DNA of 64,000 bases from Heliopora coerulea (GCA_030142905.1 JASJOG010000295.1:248001-312000); one strand, 5' to 3'. Shown: positions 46,348-56,536, counted from the stretch's first letter. Translations and numbers: made by a program. Notes: generated by a model from the letters alone, not told the origin.

Positions 46348-46413
46348 GTATCTAGCGATATGATACCTCCCTGGGGCTTGCCCTGCTTGCACACAACCTT
46401 CGGGTTGACAGGG
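46348..46413 (+). promoter_or_regulatory. 3'-terminal RNA structure of B3 with CUUGCAC bulge
   Basis: The hairpin GTATC-TAGCGATAT-GATAC (46348-46366) precedes CCCTG (46381-46385) paired with CAGGG (46409-46413). CTTGCACA (46386-46393) lies opposite a single A (46408). The inner stem CAACC/GGTTG has a TTCG tetraloop (46399-46402). CTTGCAC equals the loop IV heptamer of this organism's U2 (5998-6004). The asymmetric loop facing one A closely resembles the U1A sites in U1A mRNA. Confidence 0.75.
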
Positions 46414-46429
46414 AAGTCAAGTCCAAAAC

Positions 46430-46599
46430 AAGATCAAGTGTAGTATCTGTTCTTATCAGCTTAATATCTGGTATGCCAGGCAACGCCTGGCTCATATATT
46501 AAACTGATTTTTGGACCTCGGCCATGGGATTGAAGCTTGCTTCACCCTGGCCACGGGTTGTCTCGGTCTTGCACTAAATCCGAGTACGGCCCCTTCCCC
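46430..46599 (+). pseudogene. U2 snRNA gene split by B3 (3' part, nt 23-192)
   Basis: The 5' part (nt 1-22) is at 44686-44707. Confidence 0.93.
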
Positions 46600-46984
46600 A
46601 AAGGGGAAGAACAACAATAACAATTGAAATGATATGAAAGGAAAACGGTCAGAGCAGCAAGTAATGTGTTTTGTTTGTGCGATTACATTTCAGGTCAGCT
46701 TTGAATGTGTCCCTGGAGACGAAGCGCCGTGTCTCTGGAGAGCATGATGCGGACAAGGTTGGCTGCTTGGCGATTGCAAGGAACGACAAGATGACGAACC
46801 ATCGCCCGCCCGCCCGCCCGCCCGCCCACAGTTCCAAGGAGTAGCGAAGGAAATGCTAGAGATAAAACATGGTAGGTAATCATTTCAGTCATTCCTAGCT
46901 AAGTTGATGCACCAAGCAACGTTCCTACCACATGCGACAGTGTGAAATGAACCAATCAAAACGTTGCCTTTCGCCGGAAAACGC

Positions 46985-47073
46985 ATACTTACCTGACGCG
47001 AGAGGTACTTTGATCATGAAGGAAGTCCTCTCAGGATGAGGCCCTCTCATTGCACTTCGATTGGGTTGACTCC

Positions 47074-47105
<32 letters not shown>

Positions 47106-47148
47106 TATAATTTCTGTTAGTGGGGACCTGCGTTCGCGCTCGTCCCCT
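46985..47148 (+). ncRNA. U1: U1 snRNA
   Basis: Uninterrupted copy, same as at 5283. Confidence 0.95.
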
Positions 47149-47311
47149 CCCTCCCTCCCTATCAAAGCGTAAAGCTGAAGTGAAAACGGATTAGTGAGTG
47201 AAACACGATGTAGGTGATGGTGTAGTTCGGTGCGTTCCTAACAATATCTTCGTCCAGTTGGCCGCCACACACAGCGCTAGCTATAAAAATGCTATAGTCC
47301 TTACGCCTCCT

Positions 47312-47403
47312 GTCTACGACCATACCACCGGGAAAGCACCGGTTCTCGTCAGATCACCGAAGTTAAGCCCGGTCGGGCGGAGTTAGTACTTGGATGGGTG
47401 ACC
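47312..47403 (+). pseudogene. 5S: 5S rRNA gene truncated after nt ~92
   Basis: The sequence is normal through GGATGGGTGACC and then changes abruptly. The last 28 nt of 5S, the whole 5S-U2 spacer and U2 nt 1-22 are missing (about 158 bp). This is the only damaged 5S copy in the window. Confidence 0.92.
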
Positions 47404-48289
47404 CGCCATGGTTCGCTCATTCAAGGCTAACTCCGGCGTGAATTCACAGTCACAGTGGTTGATGACATAGGACATATGAGAACCGGTGTAGGAACTGCCG
47501 CCAGTCGGCTGCAAGAACATGGCTAAATGGATACATTAACGGACCAAAAGAGTACAGGATAACCCCTTAAACATAGGATACCGAGCAGCAAAAAGCTCTC
47601 GGACCAGGACATTCCTACGGGAATTCTCAGGACCACACTGTGGTCAGAATACAGGTGGATGAGGTGCGGGGCCATAAAACAGATGATGACATAAGAGAGT
47701 CCTTGGACGAGATTGGGGGGTCTCACTACCAAGCTCTCGTAATACGGATACTGGACAATGAAAATAAGACTACCCATGGAACATAGGATAACCTACCAGG
47801 CAAAAAGCCGTAGGACCAGGACACCCTCGAGTAAAGAGGACAACCGTTCGCCAATAAGGCTACCCAGTCGTGGACATAATACGAGTATGCAAGTTGGGGT
47901 CATGGTGGCAGCATGGCCCCGGCAGTGCGGGGCACAGTGAGAGTGTGCCCCAGGAATAACCAAGGTGGTTACAGTGAGAGTGTGCCCCTAACAGAACCGG
48001 AATATGGATAATGAATAAGGACAACCCAAGACCAGCGTGGCATTCCGGCAGCCTCAGTGAGAGTGGGGACAAAGGAAGTTGAGACACAGTGAGAGTGTGC
48101 CCCATGTCGTCTTCTCGGAAAGGACGTAAAATCGTAGGACCAACAAGGAACAGCACCGATTTAAGGCACTAGGCCTAGTGTGTGTAAAACTAAGTACAAG
48201 TGTGTAATAAGTTCGGTTCCCTTGCACAAGTCGTCGGCCCATAGCACTACGGGCCTTAAAGGACTTATGGGAACACCAAACCTCAAAAC
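47404..48289 (+). mobile_element. Non-coding element joined to U2 nt 23, with upstream target deletion
   Basis: The element is 886 bp long with no convincing ORF (longest frames 60-98 codons, no motifs). Its 3' end CTCAAAAC abuts U2 nt 23 exactly like the APE-type families, and it has their terminal bulged stem (48216-48274). Inside, CAGTGAGAGTGTGCCCC recurs four times in full or in part (47935-48105). A segment with AGGATAAC...CAAAAAGC...GGACCAGGAC occurs twice (about 47560-47612 and 47783-47822). It could be a 5'-truncated 3' end of another LINE or a SINE-like follower. Confidence 0.7.
48216..48274 (+). promoter_or_regulatory. 3'-terminal stem with UUGCAC bulge (non-coding element)
   Basis: GTTCCC (48216-48221) pairs with GGGAAC (48269-48274). 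TTGCAC (48222-48227, preceded by C) faces AT. AAGTC (48228-48232) pairs with GACTT (48262-48266). The apical hairpin is GGCCC-ATAGCACTAC-GGGCC. The stem sequences differ from all other families, but the bulge is the same. Confidence 0.7.
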
Positions 48290-48459
48290 AAGATCAAGTG
48301 TAGTATCTGTTCTTATCAGCTTAATATCTGGTATGCCAGGCAACGCCTGGCTCATATATTAAACTGATTTTTGGACCTCGGCCATGGGATTGAAGCTTGC
48401 TTCACCCTGGCCACGGGTTGTCTCGGTCTTGCACTAAATCCGAGTACGGCCCCTTCCCC
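48290..48459 (+). pseudogene. U2 snRNA gene, 3' part only (nt 23-192)
   Basis: The 5' part and promoter are deleted together with the end of the upstream 5S gene. Confidence 0.93.
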
Positions 48460-48844
48460 AAAGGGGAAGAACAACAATAACAATTGAAATGATATGAAAG
48501 GAAAACGGTCAGAGCAGCAAGTAATGTGTTTTGTTTGTGCGATTACATTTCAGGTCAGCTTTGAATGTGTCCCTGGAGACGAAGCGCCGTGTCTCTGGAG
48601 AGCATGATGCGGACAAGGTTGGCTGCTTGGCGATTGCAAGGAACGACAAGATGACGAACCATCGCCCGCCCGCCCGCCCGCCCGCCCACAGTTCCAAGGA
48701 GTAGCGAAGGAAATGCTAGAGATAAAACATGGTAGGTAATCATTTCAGTCATTCCTAGCTAAGTTGATGCACCAAGCAACGTTCCTACCACATGCGACAG
48801 TGTGAAATGAACCAATCAAAACGTTGCCTTTCGCCGGAAAACGC

Positions 48845-48933
48845 ATACTTACCTGACGCGAGAGGTACTTTGATCATGAAGGAAGTCCTCTCAGGATGAG
48901 GCCCTCTCATTGCACTTCGATTGGGTTGACTCC

Positions 48934-48965
<32 letters not shown>

Positions 48966-49008
48966 TATAATTTCTGTTAGTGGGGACCTGCGTTCGCGCT
49001 CGTCCCCT
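48845..49008 (+). ncRNA. U1: U1 snRNA
   Basis: Uninterrupted copy, same as at 5283. Confidence 0.95.
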
Positions 49009-49171
49009 CCCTCCCTCCCTATCAAAGCGTAAAGCTGAAGTGAAAACGGATTAGTGAGTGAAACACGATGTAGGTGATGGTGTAGTTCGGTGCGTTCCTA
49101 ACAATATCTTCGTCCAGTTGGCCGCCACACACAGCGCTAGCTATAAAAATGCTATAGTCCTTACGCCTCCT

Positions 49172-49291
49172 GTCTACGACCATACCACCGGGAAAGCACC
49201 GGTTCTCGTCAGATCACCGAAGTTAAGCCCGGTCGGGCGGAGTTAGTACTTGGATGGGTGACCGCCTGGGAATACCCCGTGTTGTAGTCTT
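49172..49291 (+). rRNA. 5S: 5S rRNA
   Basis: Complete 120-nt copy. Confidence 0.96.
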
Positions 49292-49512
49292 TGTTTGCCG
49301 AACAATAAGGTACGCTACAGCAACGTCCGCTGACCAAAACGAACCACAACATGTTTGTCGGCGTTTTTCGTTCTTAAACTGATTTTTTTCCTTTTCGCTA
49401 TCGCTTCTCGGCCTCTTGGCTAGAAAGAGGTTCTGTGTACGTCCATTGCGATCGAAGTACTACGAGTTCTACGAGACCTACGAGTTTGCTGTTAGACGCT
49501 GGTGGCGGATCC

Positions 49513-50745
49513 ATGCTTCAGTCAATGACTGATAACGCTGCCACGTCTCGCTCCGAGTTGAACAACGCTTCAGGTGGTGCCGTGGCTGTTGACCGTGCCA
49601 TTCGTGGTGGCTCTTTTCAGAGCCTTGCAGCTGCGGCCCACCTGCCTTACCAGGATCGATGTGCCTACGTCGATGTTCCGGAGCTGGCCTTACGGGGAAA
49701 GCCGCCGCTCAAGCCCCAAGAAGTCTGGGACACCTTCTCAAAGGACTTTGCTCCCGTCAAGGACTTCTTCTGCTGTATACAGATGGTCCGACCAAACCGC
49801 TTGCGAGTCTGGTGCCCGTCTTCAACTGTTCTCGAGGATGTCCTCAATACAGGACTGACCCTCAGGGGTCACCCACTCCGCATCAAGCCGATCATCGACC
49901 GGTGTTGGCTGACGGTGACCCACCTGCCCTACGGCCTATCCGAACAGGCAATTCGCCAGTTCTTCGAGGCTTTCGGCGAAGTGCGAGCCATTCGGTTCGT
50001 ACAGTTTCGACAAGTTCTTACTGGAACTATCAAAGTTTTGATGGCTCTTCGCAAGACTGTCCCTACCCGGATCCAAATCCTTGGTCATGCGGGCCTGGTC
50101 TACCACCCCGGCCAGGTCCGTACCTGTTTCCACTGTGGAGCTACTGGCCACGAGTCAAAACGCTGCCCAGGGAAAAAGACTCCGTCTCCCAAGCCCAGGC
50201 GAAAGAGACGAAGCCCCAAGAACACCGCGGTTCCTGAGACGACCCAGCGTCCGTCCAGTGGACCTTCGAACACTACAGTCCCTCCAGACAACTCACACAA
50301 CCCCCGTTCTAGGGAAGCCATCTCAGATGCAAACCCTCCTTCCACTCCAATTCGGGAGTTGGCGAATATCGTGCTAAGCGATGAGGACGAACAACCAGAG
50401 GTCTTCAGTTCCCCGAAAGGAACATTTGGCCCTCCCAAATCCGATACTGTCGATACCCACATCGAACCCGTTCCCGCCAATCCTCCAACTGAGGAAAGGC
50501 CTGCCCCTGACGCTGACTTTACGGACCCACCACCAGTTCAACAACAACAACTGAACACCAACCGTAAAGCTCCCAGGCGGAAAACCCCTGCTCCCTTAAC
50601 CTTTGGGATCGATCTGGTGTGCTCACCATTGCACCCTCCAGTGTCCTTCGGGGGCAAAGAAAAAACAGGCACCGGGACGGTCCCATCGGGACCTCCCATT
50701 TCGGTGTCTTCTTCATCTGACACGGGTCCGCGGACCCTCACGTAG
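49513..50745 (+). CDS. Type B protein B4
   Basis: The protein has 410 residues from the shared start (MLQSMTDN); the frame is open further upstream without the family's ATG. It has CIQMVRPNRLRVWC, LTVTHLPYGLSEQAIRQFF, the knuckle CFHCGATGHESKRC and the basic patch KPRRKRRSPK. The tail has a SSPKGTFGPP phrase and an NPPTEERPxP phrase shared with B2/B5, so its C-terminal half belongs to the B2 subgroup while its 3' end resembles B3. Intact frame. Confidence 0.9.
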   Translation: MLQSMTDNAATSRSELNNASGGAVAVDRAIRGGSFQSLAAAAHLPYQDRCAYVDVPELALRGKPPLKPQEVWDTFSKDFAPVKDFFCCIQMVRPNRLRVWCPSSTVLEDVLNTGLTLRGHPLRIKPIIDRCWLTVTHLPYGLSEQAIRQFFEAFGEVRAIRFVQFRQVLTGTIKVLMALRKTVPTRIQILGHAGLVYHPGQVRTCFHCGATGHESKRCPGKKTPSPKPRRKRRSPKNTAVPETTQRPSSGPSNTTVPPDNSHNPRSREAISDANPPSTPIRELANIVLSDEDEQPEVFSSPKGTFGPPKSDTVDTHIEPVPANPPTEERPAPDADFTDPPPVQQQQLNTNRKAPRRKTPAPLTFGIDLVCSPLHPPVSFGGKEKTGTGTVPSGPPISVSSSSDTGPRTLT

Positions 50746-50881
50746 CCATCCAGTACCACACACGTTTTTGTCACCTCACTCCTTCGGCAGGGCGTAGTTA
50801 CTTCTGCTTCAGCCCTGTCGCGGGTGACCATGCGGAGAATCTGGCGCAAGGGAGTGGGTTTCGCGAGCCCATTTGATCTGA

Positions 50882-50947
50882 GTATCTAGCGATATGATAC
50901 CTCCCTGGGGCTTGCCCTGCTTGCACGCAACCTTATGGTTGACAGGG
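50882..50947 (+). promoter_or_regulatory. 3'-terminal RNA structure of B4
   Basis: The hairpin GTATC-loop-GATAC is at 50882-50900. CCCTG/CAGGG (50915-50919, 50943-50947), CTTGCACG (50920-50927) facing one A (50942), and CAACC-TTAT-GGTTG follow. Compared with B3, only the tetraloop and the base after the heptamer differ. Confidence 0.72.
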
Positions 50948-50963
50948 AAGTCAAGCTTAAAAC

Positions 50964-51133
50964 AAGATCAAGTGTAGTATCTGTTCTTATCAGCTTAATA
51001 TCTGGTATGCCAGGCAACGCCTGGCTCATATATTAAACTGATTTTTGGACCTCGGCCATGGGATTGAAGCTTGCTTCACCCTGGCCACGGGTTGTCTCGG
51101 TCTTGCACTAAATCCGAGTACGGCCCCTTCCCC
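50964..51133 (+). pseudogene. U2 snRNA gene split by B4 (3' part, nt 23-192)
   Basis: The 5' part (nt 1-23) is at 49400-49422. Confidence 0.93.
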
Positions 51134-51518
51134 AAAGGGGAAGAACAACAATAACAATTGAAATGATATGAAAGGAAAACGGTCAGAGCAGCAAGTAATG
51201 TGTTTTGTTTGTGCGATTACATTTCAGGTCAGCTTTGAATGTGTCCCTGGAGACGAAGCGCCGTGTCTCTGGAGAGCATGATGCGGACAAGGTTGGCTGC
51301 TTGGCGATTGCAAGGAACGACAAGATGACGAACCATCGCCCGCCCGCCCGCCCGCCCGCCCACAGTTCCAAGGAGTAGCGAAGGAAATGCTAGAGATAAA
51401 ACATGGTAGGTAATCATTTCAGTCATTCCTAGCTAAGTTGATGCACCAAGCAACGTTCCTACCACATGCGACAGTGTGAAATGAACCAATCAAAACGTTG
51501 CCTTTCGCCGGAAAACGC

Positions 51519-51607
51519 ATACTTACCTGACGCGAGAGGTACTTTGATCATGAAGGAAGTCCTCTCAGGATGAGGCCCTCTCATTGCACTTCGATTGGGT
51601 TGACTCC

Positions 51608-51639
<32 letters not shown>

Positions 51640-51682
51640 TATAATTTCTGTTAGTGGGGACCTGCGTTCGCGCTCGTCCCCT
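51519..51682 (+). ncRNA. U1: U1 snRNA
   Basis: Uninterrupted copy, same as at 5283. Confidence 0.95.
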
Positions 51683-51845
51683 CCCTCCCTCCCTATCAAA
51701 GCGTAAAGCTGAAGTGAAAACGGATTAGTGAGTGAAACACGATGTAGGTGATGGTGTAGTTCGGTGCGTTCCTAACAATATCTTCGTCCAGTTGGCCGCC
51801 ACACACAGCGCTAGCTATAAAAATGCTATAGTCCTTACGCCTCCT

Positions 51846-51965
51846 GTCTACGACCATACCACCGGGAAAGCACCGGTTCTCGTCAGATCACCGAAGTTAA
51901 GCCCGGTCGGGCGGAGTTAGTACTTGGATGGGTGACCGCCTGGGAATACCCCGTGTTGTAGTCTT
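51846..51965 (+). rRNA. 5S: 5S rRNA
   Basis: Complete 120-nt copy. Confidence 0.96.
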
Positions 51966-52073
51966 TGTTTGCCGAACAATAAGGTACGCTACAGCAACGT
52001 CCGCTGACCAAAACGAACCACAACATGTTTGTCGGCGTTTTTCGTTCTTAAACTGATTTTTTTCCTTTTCGCT

Positions 52074-52265
52074 ATCGCTTCTCGGCCTCTTGGCTAAGAT
52101 CAAGTGTAGTATCTGTTCTTATCAGCTTAATATCTGGTATGCCAGGCAACGCCTGGCTCATATATTAAACTGATTTTTGGACCTCGGCCATGGGATTGAA
52201 GCTTGCTTCACCCTGGCCACGGGTTGTCTCGGTCTTGCACTAAATCCGAGTACGGCCCCTTCCCC
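52074..52265 (+). ncRNA. U2: U2 snRNA, uninterrupted copy
   Basis: Full 192-nt gene; both retroelement target sites are empty. Confidence 0.95.
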
Positions 52266-52650
52266 AAAGGGGAAGAACAACAATAACAATTGAAATGATA
52301 TGAAAGGAAAACGGTCAGAGCAGCAAGTAATGTGTTTTGTTTGTGCGATTACATTTCAGGTCAGCTTTGAATGTGTCCCTGGAGACGAAGCGCCGTGTCT
52401 CTGGAGAGCATGATGCGGACAAGGTTGGCTGCTTGGCGATTGCAAGGAACGACAAGATGACGAACCATCGCCCGCCCGCCCGCCCGCCCGCCCACAGTTC
52501 CAAGGAGTAGCGAAGGAAATGCTAGAGATAAAACATGGTAGGTAATCATTTCAGTCATTCCTAGCTAAGTTGATGCACCAAGCAACGTTCCTACCACATG
52601 CGACAGTGTGAAATGAACCAATCAAAACGTTGCCTTTCGCCGGAAAACGC

Positions 52651-52739
52651 ATACTTACCTGACGCGAGAGGTACTTTGATCATGAAGGAAGTCCTCTCAG
52701 GATGAGGCCCTCTCATTGCACTTCGATTGGGTTGACTCC

Positions 52740-52771
<32 letters not shown>

Positions 52772-52814
52772 TATAATTTCTGTTAGTGGGGACCTGCGTT
52801 CGCGCTCGTCCCCT
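52651..52814 (+). ncRNA. U1: U1 snRNA
   Basis: Uninterrupted copy, same as at 5283. Confidence 0.95.
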
Positions 52815-52977
52815 CCCTCCCTCCCTATCAAAGCGTAAAGCTGAAGTGAAAACGGATTAGTGAGTGAAACACGATGTAGGTGATGGTGTAGTTCGGTGCG
52901 TTCCTAACAATATCTTCGTCCAGTTGGCCGCCACACACAGCGCTAGCTATAAAAATGCTATAGTCCTTACGCCTCCT

Positions 52978-53097
52978 GTCTACGACCATACCACCGGGAA
53001 AGCACCGGTTCTCGTCAGATCACCGAAGTTAAGCCCGGTCGGGCGGAGTTAGTACTTGGATGGGTGACCGCCTGGGAATACCCCGTGTTGTAGTCTT
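52978..53097 (+). rRNA. 5S: 5S rRNA
   Basis: Complete 120-nt copy. Confidence 0.96.
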
Positions 53098-53227
53098 TGT
53101 TTGCCGAACAATAAGGTACGCTACAGCAACGTCCGCTGACCAAAACGAACCACAACATGTTTGTCGGCGTTTTTCGTTCTTAAACTGATTTTTTTCCTTT
53201 TCGCTATCGCTTCTCGGCCTCTTGGCT

Positions 53228-54849
53228 TGGACAAGAGGTGTCTGTGAGTTCACTTGCGATCACGAAACGACGATCAAGAGCTGATCTACGAGTTCTACGA
53301 GTCTTCGAGTGCTGTTAGACGCTGGTGGTGGATGCCATGCTTGAGTCTCCGACTCATAACACTGCCACGTCTTCCGACGAGATTAACAACGTCTCAAGTG
53401 GTGCCGTAGCTGTTGACCGTGCCCAGAGTGGCGGTTCTTTTCAGAGCCTTACAGCTGCGGCCCTCTTGCCCCACAGGGATCGCTGTGCCATGGTGGAAAT
53501 ACCGGAGCTTGCTCTTCGAGGGAAGCCACCACTGAAGCCGGAAGAAGTCTGGGACACCTTTGGCAAGGATTTTGTCCCAATAAATGACTTCTTTACTTGC
53601 ATCCAGCTGGTCCGGCCAAACCGCCTCAGAGTCTGGTGCCCTTCTGCCAACGTGTTAGAGGATGTTCTCAACACCGGGCTCACGCTTAGGGGCCATCCCC
53701 TAAGAATCAAACCAATTGTGGACAGATGCTGGCTGACAGTCACACATTTGCCGTATGGTTTGCCAGAAAAGGCCATCACCGAATTTTTTTCTAAATTCGG
53801 TGAGGTACGAAGTCTCAGATTTGTACAGTTCCGTAAAATTTTTACGGGCACTGTCAAACTGTTGATGACATTGCACACAACTGTGCCTACACGAATCCGT
53901 GTACTCGGACATGCGGGCCTGGTCTATCACCCTGGCCAGGCTCGCACCTGCTTTCACTGTGGCAACGTGGGCCATGAGTCCAAACGTTGCCCGGGAAAAA
54001 CGTCTCCGTCTCCCAAGCCAAAGCGAAAGAGACGCAGACCCAAGAAGACAACTGAGGCGACCAACCAACCGTCCAGTCAATCTAGGTCCTCGACCACAGT
54101 GTCAATGGAGGTTCCACCCGGGAATGACCAATCACAGGTCGTCCATCCAAACAGCAAGGAGCCCGATCAGTCCACACCTCCATCGGACTCCTCAAATGAA
54201 TCACCACCTAACCCAACCACTACCGTCCCCAAGGACGAGGAAGAACAACCAGAGGAGGACAGTTCCCCAAAAGGAACATTTGGCCCTCCTATCTCCGAAA
54301 ACATCGACGAACGAGTTGCCGCCAATCCTCCAACTGAGGAAAGGCCCATCCCGCAAGTATGCTGTACGGACCTACAACCAGCCCAGCATACGCTGAACAC
54401 CAGCCGTAAAGCCGTACGAAAGGACAATCCAGCTCCTTTCGTCTTTGGCCTGGGTTTCGGGCGTTCACCGACGACCGAAATAGGAGTTTTTCACTTCCAA
54501 AAAGTAAAACCAGATACCAGGAGGAATCCGTCGGATCCTCCCAACAAGGTGTCTTCTCTAGTCTGACAAGGGTCTGCGGACCCACATGTATTCATCCCGA
54601 ATCATACACGTTTTTTGTCACCTCACTCCTTCGGCAGGGCGTAGTTACTTCTGCTTCAGCCCTGTCGCGGGTGACCATGCGGAGAATCTGGCGCAAGGGA
54701 GTGGGTCTCGCGAGCCCATTTGGTCTGAGTATCTAGCGATATGATACCTCCCTGGAGTTTGCCCTGTTGCACACAGCCCGGGTCGCATTGCACTACAGCA
54801 GACCCGTACCGTCAGGTACAAAGGTTGTCAGGGAAGTCAAGCTTAAAAC
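53228..54849 (+). mobile_element. Type B element B5 in U2 site 1
   Basis: The element is 1622 bp long, inserted after U2 nt 22. It is nearly identical to B7 (59977-61598) and close to B2, from which it differs by two leader changes and the T-run. The bulged 3' structure is at 54762-54833 with TTGCAC at 54767-54772. Confidence 0.92.
53337..54566 (+). CDS. Type B protein B5
   Basis: The protein has 409 residues and is identical to B2 up to the T-run, then reads the unshifted frame to end ...NPSDPPNKVSSLV. It is therefore the likely parental form of the B2 protein. RRM-like block at about 131-190, knuckle C205/C208/H213/C218, basic patch directly after. Start at the ATG in GCCATGC; another ATG 5 nt upstream is out of frame. 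Confidence 0.9.
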   Translation: MLESPTHNTATSSDEINNVSSGAVAVDRAQSGGSFQSLTAAALLPHRDRCAMVEIPELALRGKPPLKPEEVWDTFGKDFVPINDFFTCIQLVRPNRLRVWCPSANVLEDVLNTGLTLRGHPLRIKPIVDRCWLTVTHLPYGLPEKAITEFFSKFGEVRSLRFVQFRKIFTGTVKLLMTLHTTVPTRIRVLGHAGLVYHPGQARTCFHCGNVGHESKRCPGKTSPSPKPKRKRRRPKKTTEATNQPSSQSRSSTTVSMEVPPGNDQSQVVHPNSKEPDQSTPPSDSSNESPPNPTTTVPKDEEEQPEEDSSPKGTFGPPISENIDERVAANPPTEERPIPQVCCTDLQPAQHTLNTSRKAVRKDNPAPFVFGLGFGRSPTTEIGVFHFQKVKPDTRRNPSDPPNKVSSLV

Positions 54850-55019
54850 AAGATCAAGTGTAGTATCTGTTCTTATCAGCTTAATATCTGGTATGCCAGG
54901 CAACGCCTGGCTCATATATTAAACTGATTTTTGGACCTCGGCCATGGGATTGAAGCTTGCTTCACCCTGGCCACGGGTTGTCTCGGTCTTGCACTAAATC
55001 CGAGTACGGCCCCTTCCCC
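54850..55019 (+). pseudogene. U2 snRNA gene split by B5 (3' part, nt 23-192)
   Basis: The 5' part (nt 1-22) is at 53206-53227. Confidence 0.93.
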
Positions 55020-55404
55020 AAAGGGGAAGAACAACAATAACAATTGAAATGATATGAAAGGAAAACGGTCAGAGCAGCAAGTAATGTGTTTTGTTTGTGC
55101 GATTACATTTCAGGTCAGCTTTGAATGTGTCCCTGGAGACGAAGCGCCGTGTCTCTGGAGAGCATGATGCGGACAAGGTTGGCTGCTTGGCGATTGCAAG
55201 GAACGACAAGATGACGAACCATCGCCCGCCCGCCCGCCCGCCCGCCCACAGTTCCAAGGAGTAGCGAAGGAAATGCTAGAGATAAAACATGGTAGGTAAT
55301 CATTTCAGTCATTCCTAGCTAAGTTGATGCACCAAGCAACGTTCCTACCACATGCGACAGTGTGAAATGAACCAATCAAAACGTTGCCTTTCGCCGGAAA
55401 ACGC

Positions 55405-55493
55405 ATACTTACCTGACGCGAGAGGTACTTTGATCATGAAGGAAGTCCTCTCAGGATGAGGCCCTCTCATTGCACTTCGATTGGGTTGACTCC

Positions 55494-55525
<32 letters not shown>

Positions 55526-55568
55526 TATAATTTCTGTTAGTGGGGACCTGCGTTCGCGCTCGTCCCCT
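55405..55568 (+). ncRNA. U1: U1 snRNA
   Basis: Uninterrupted copy, same as at 5283. Confidence 0.95.
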
Positions 55569-55731
55569 CCCTCCCTCCCTATCAAAGCGTAAAGCTGAAG
55601 TGAAAACGGATTAGTGAGTGAAACACGATGTAGGTGATGGTGTAGTTCGGTGCGTTCCTAACAATATCTTCGTCCAGTTGGCCGCCACACACAGCGCTAG
55701 CTATAAAAATGCTATAGTCCTTACGCCTCCT

Positions 55732-55851
55732 GTCTACGACCATACCACCGGGAAAGCACCGGTTCTCGTCAGATCACCGAAGTTAAGCCCGGTCGGGCGG
55801 AGTTAGTACTTGGATGGGTGACCGCCTGGGAATACCCCGTGTTGTAGTCTT
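55732..55851 (+). rRNA. 5S: 5S rRNA
   Basis: Complete 120-nt copy. Confidence 0.96.
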
Positions 55852-55959
55852 TGTTTGCCGAACAATAAGGTACGCTACAGCAACGTCCGCTGACCAAAAC
55901 GAACCACAACATGTTTGTCGGCGTTTTTCGTTCTTAAACTGATTTTTTTCCTTTTCGCT

Positions 55960-56151
55960 ATCGCTTCTCGGCCTCTTGGCTAAGATCAAGTGTAGTATCT
56001 GTTCTTATCAGCTTAATATCTGGTATGCCAGGCAACGCCTGGCTCATATATTAAACTGATTTTTGGACCTCGGCCATGGGATTGAAGCTTGCTTCACCCT
56101 GGCCACGGGTTGTCTCGGTCTTGCACTAAATCCGAGTACGGCCCCTTCCCC
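55960..56151 (+). ncRNA. U2: U2 snRNA, uninterrupted copy
   Basis: Full 192-nt gene, same as at 5838. The duplicated block downstream lacks the unit with this intact U2. Confidence 0.95.
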
Positions 56152-56536
56152 AAAGGGGAAGAACAACAATAACAATTGAAATGATATGAAAGGAAAACGG
56201 TCAGAGCAGCAAGTAATGTGTTTTGTTTGTGCGATTACATTTCAGGTCAGCTTTGAATGTGTCCCTGGAGACGAAGCGCCGTGTCTCTGGAGAGCATGAT
56301 GCGGACAAGGTTGGCTGCTTGGCGATTGCAAGGAACGACAAGATGACGAACCATCGCCCGCCCGCCCGCCCGCCCGCCCACAGTTCCAAGGAGTAGCGAA
56401 GGAAATGCTAGAGATAAAACATGGTAGGTAATCATTTCAGTCATTCCTAGCTAAGTTGATGCACCAAGCAACGTTCCTACCACATGCGACAGTGTGAAAT
56501 GAACCAATCAAAACGTTGCCTTTCGCCGGAAAACGC

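Larger units (their letters stand above)
44708..46429 (+). mobile_element. Type B element B3 in U2 site 1
   Basis: The element is 1722 bp long, inserted after U2 nt 22 with no duplication. CAAGAGG at 44711-44717 is complementary to U2 nt 13-19 (44698-44704). The leader has tandem CTACGAGT motifs. The 3' UTR has the GAGCCC block and covarying hairpin, and it ends GTCCAAAAC. Confidence 0.92.
49423..50963 (+). mobile_element. Type B element B4 in U2 site 1
   Basis: The element is 1541 bp long, inserted after U2 nt 23 (GGCTA then GAAAGAGG). AAGAGG is complementary to U2 nt 13-18. It ends CTTAAAAC before U2 nt 23. It is the shortest type B copy and its sequence differs clearly from B2, B3 and B6. 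Confidence 0.92.
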
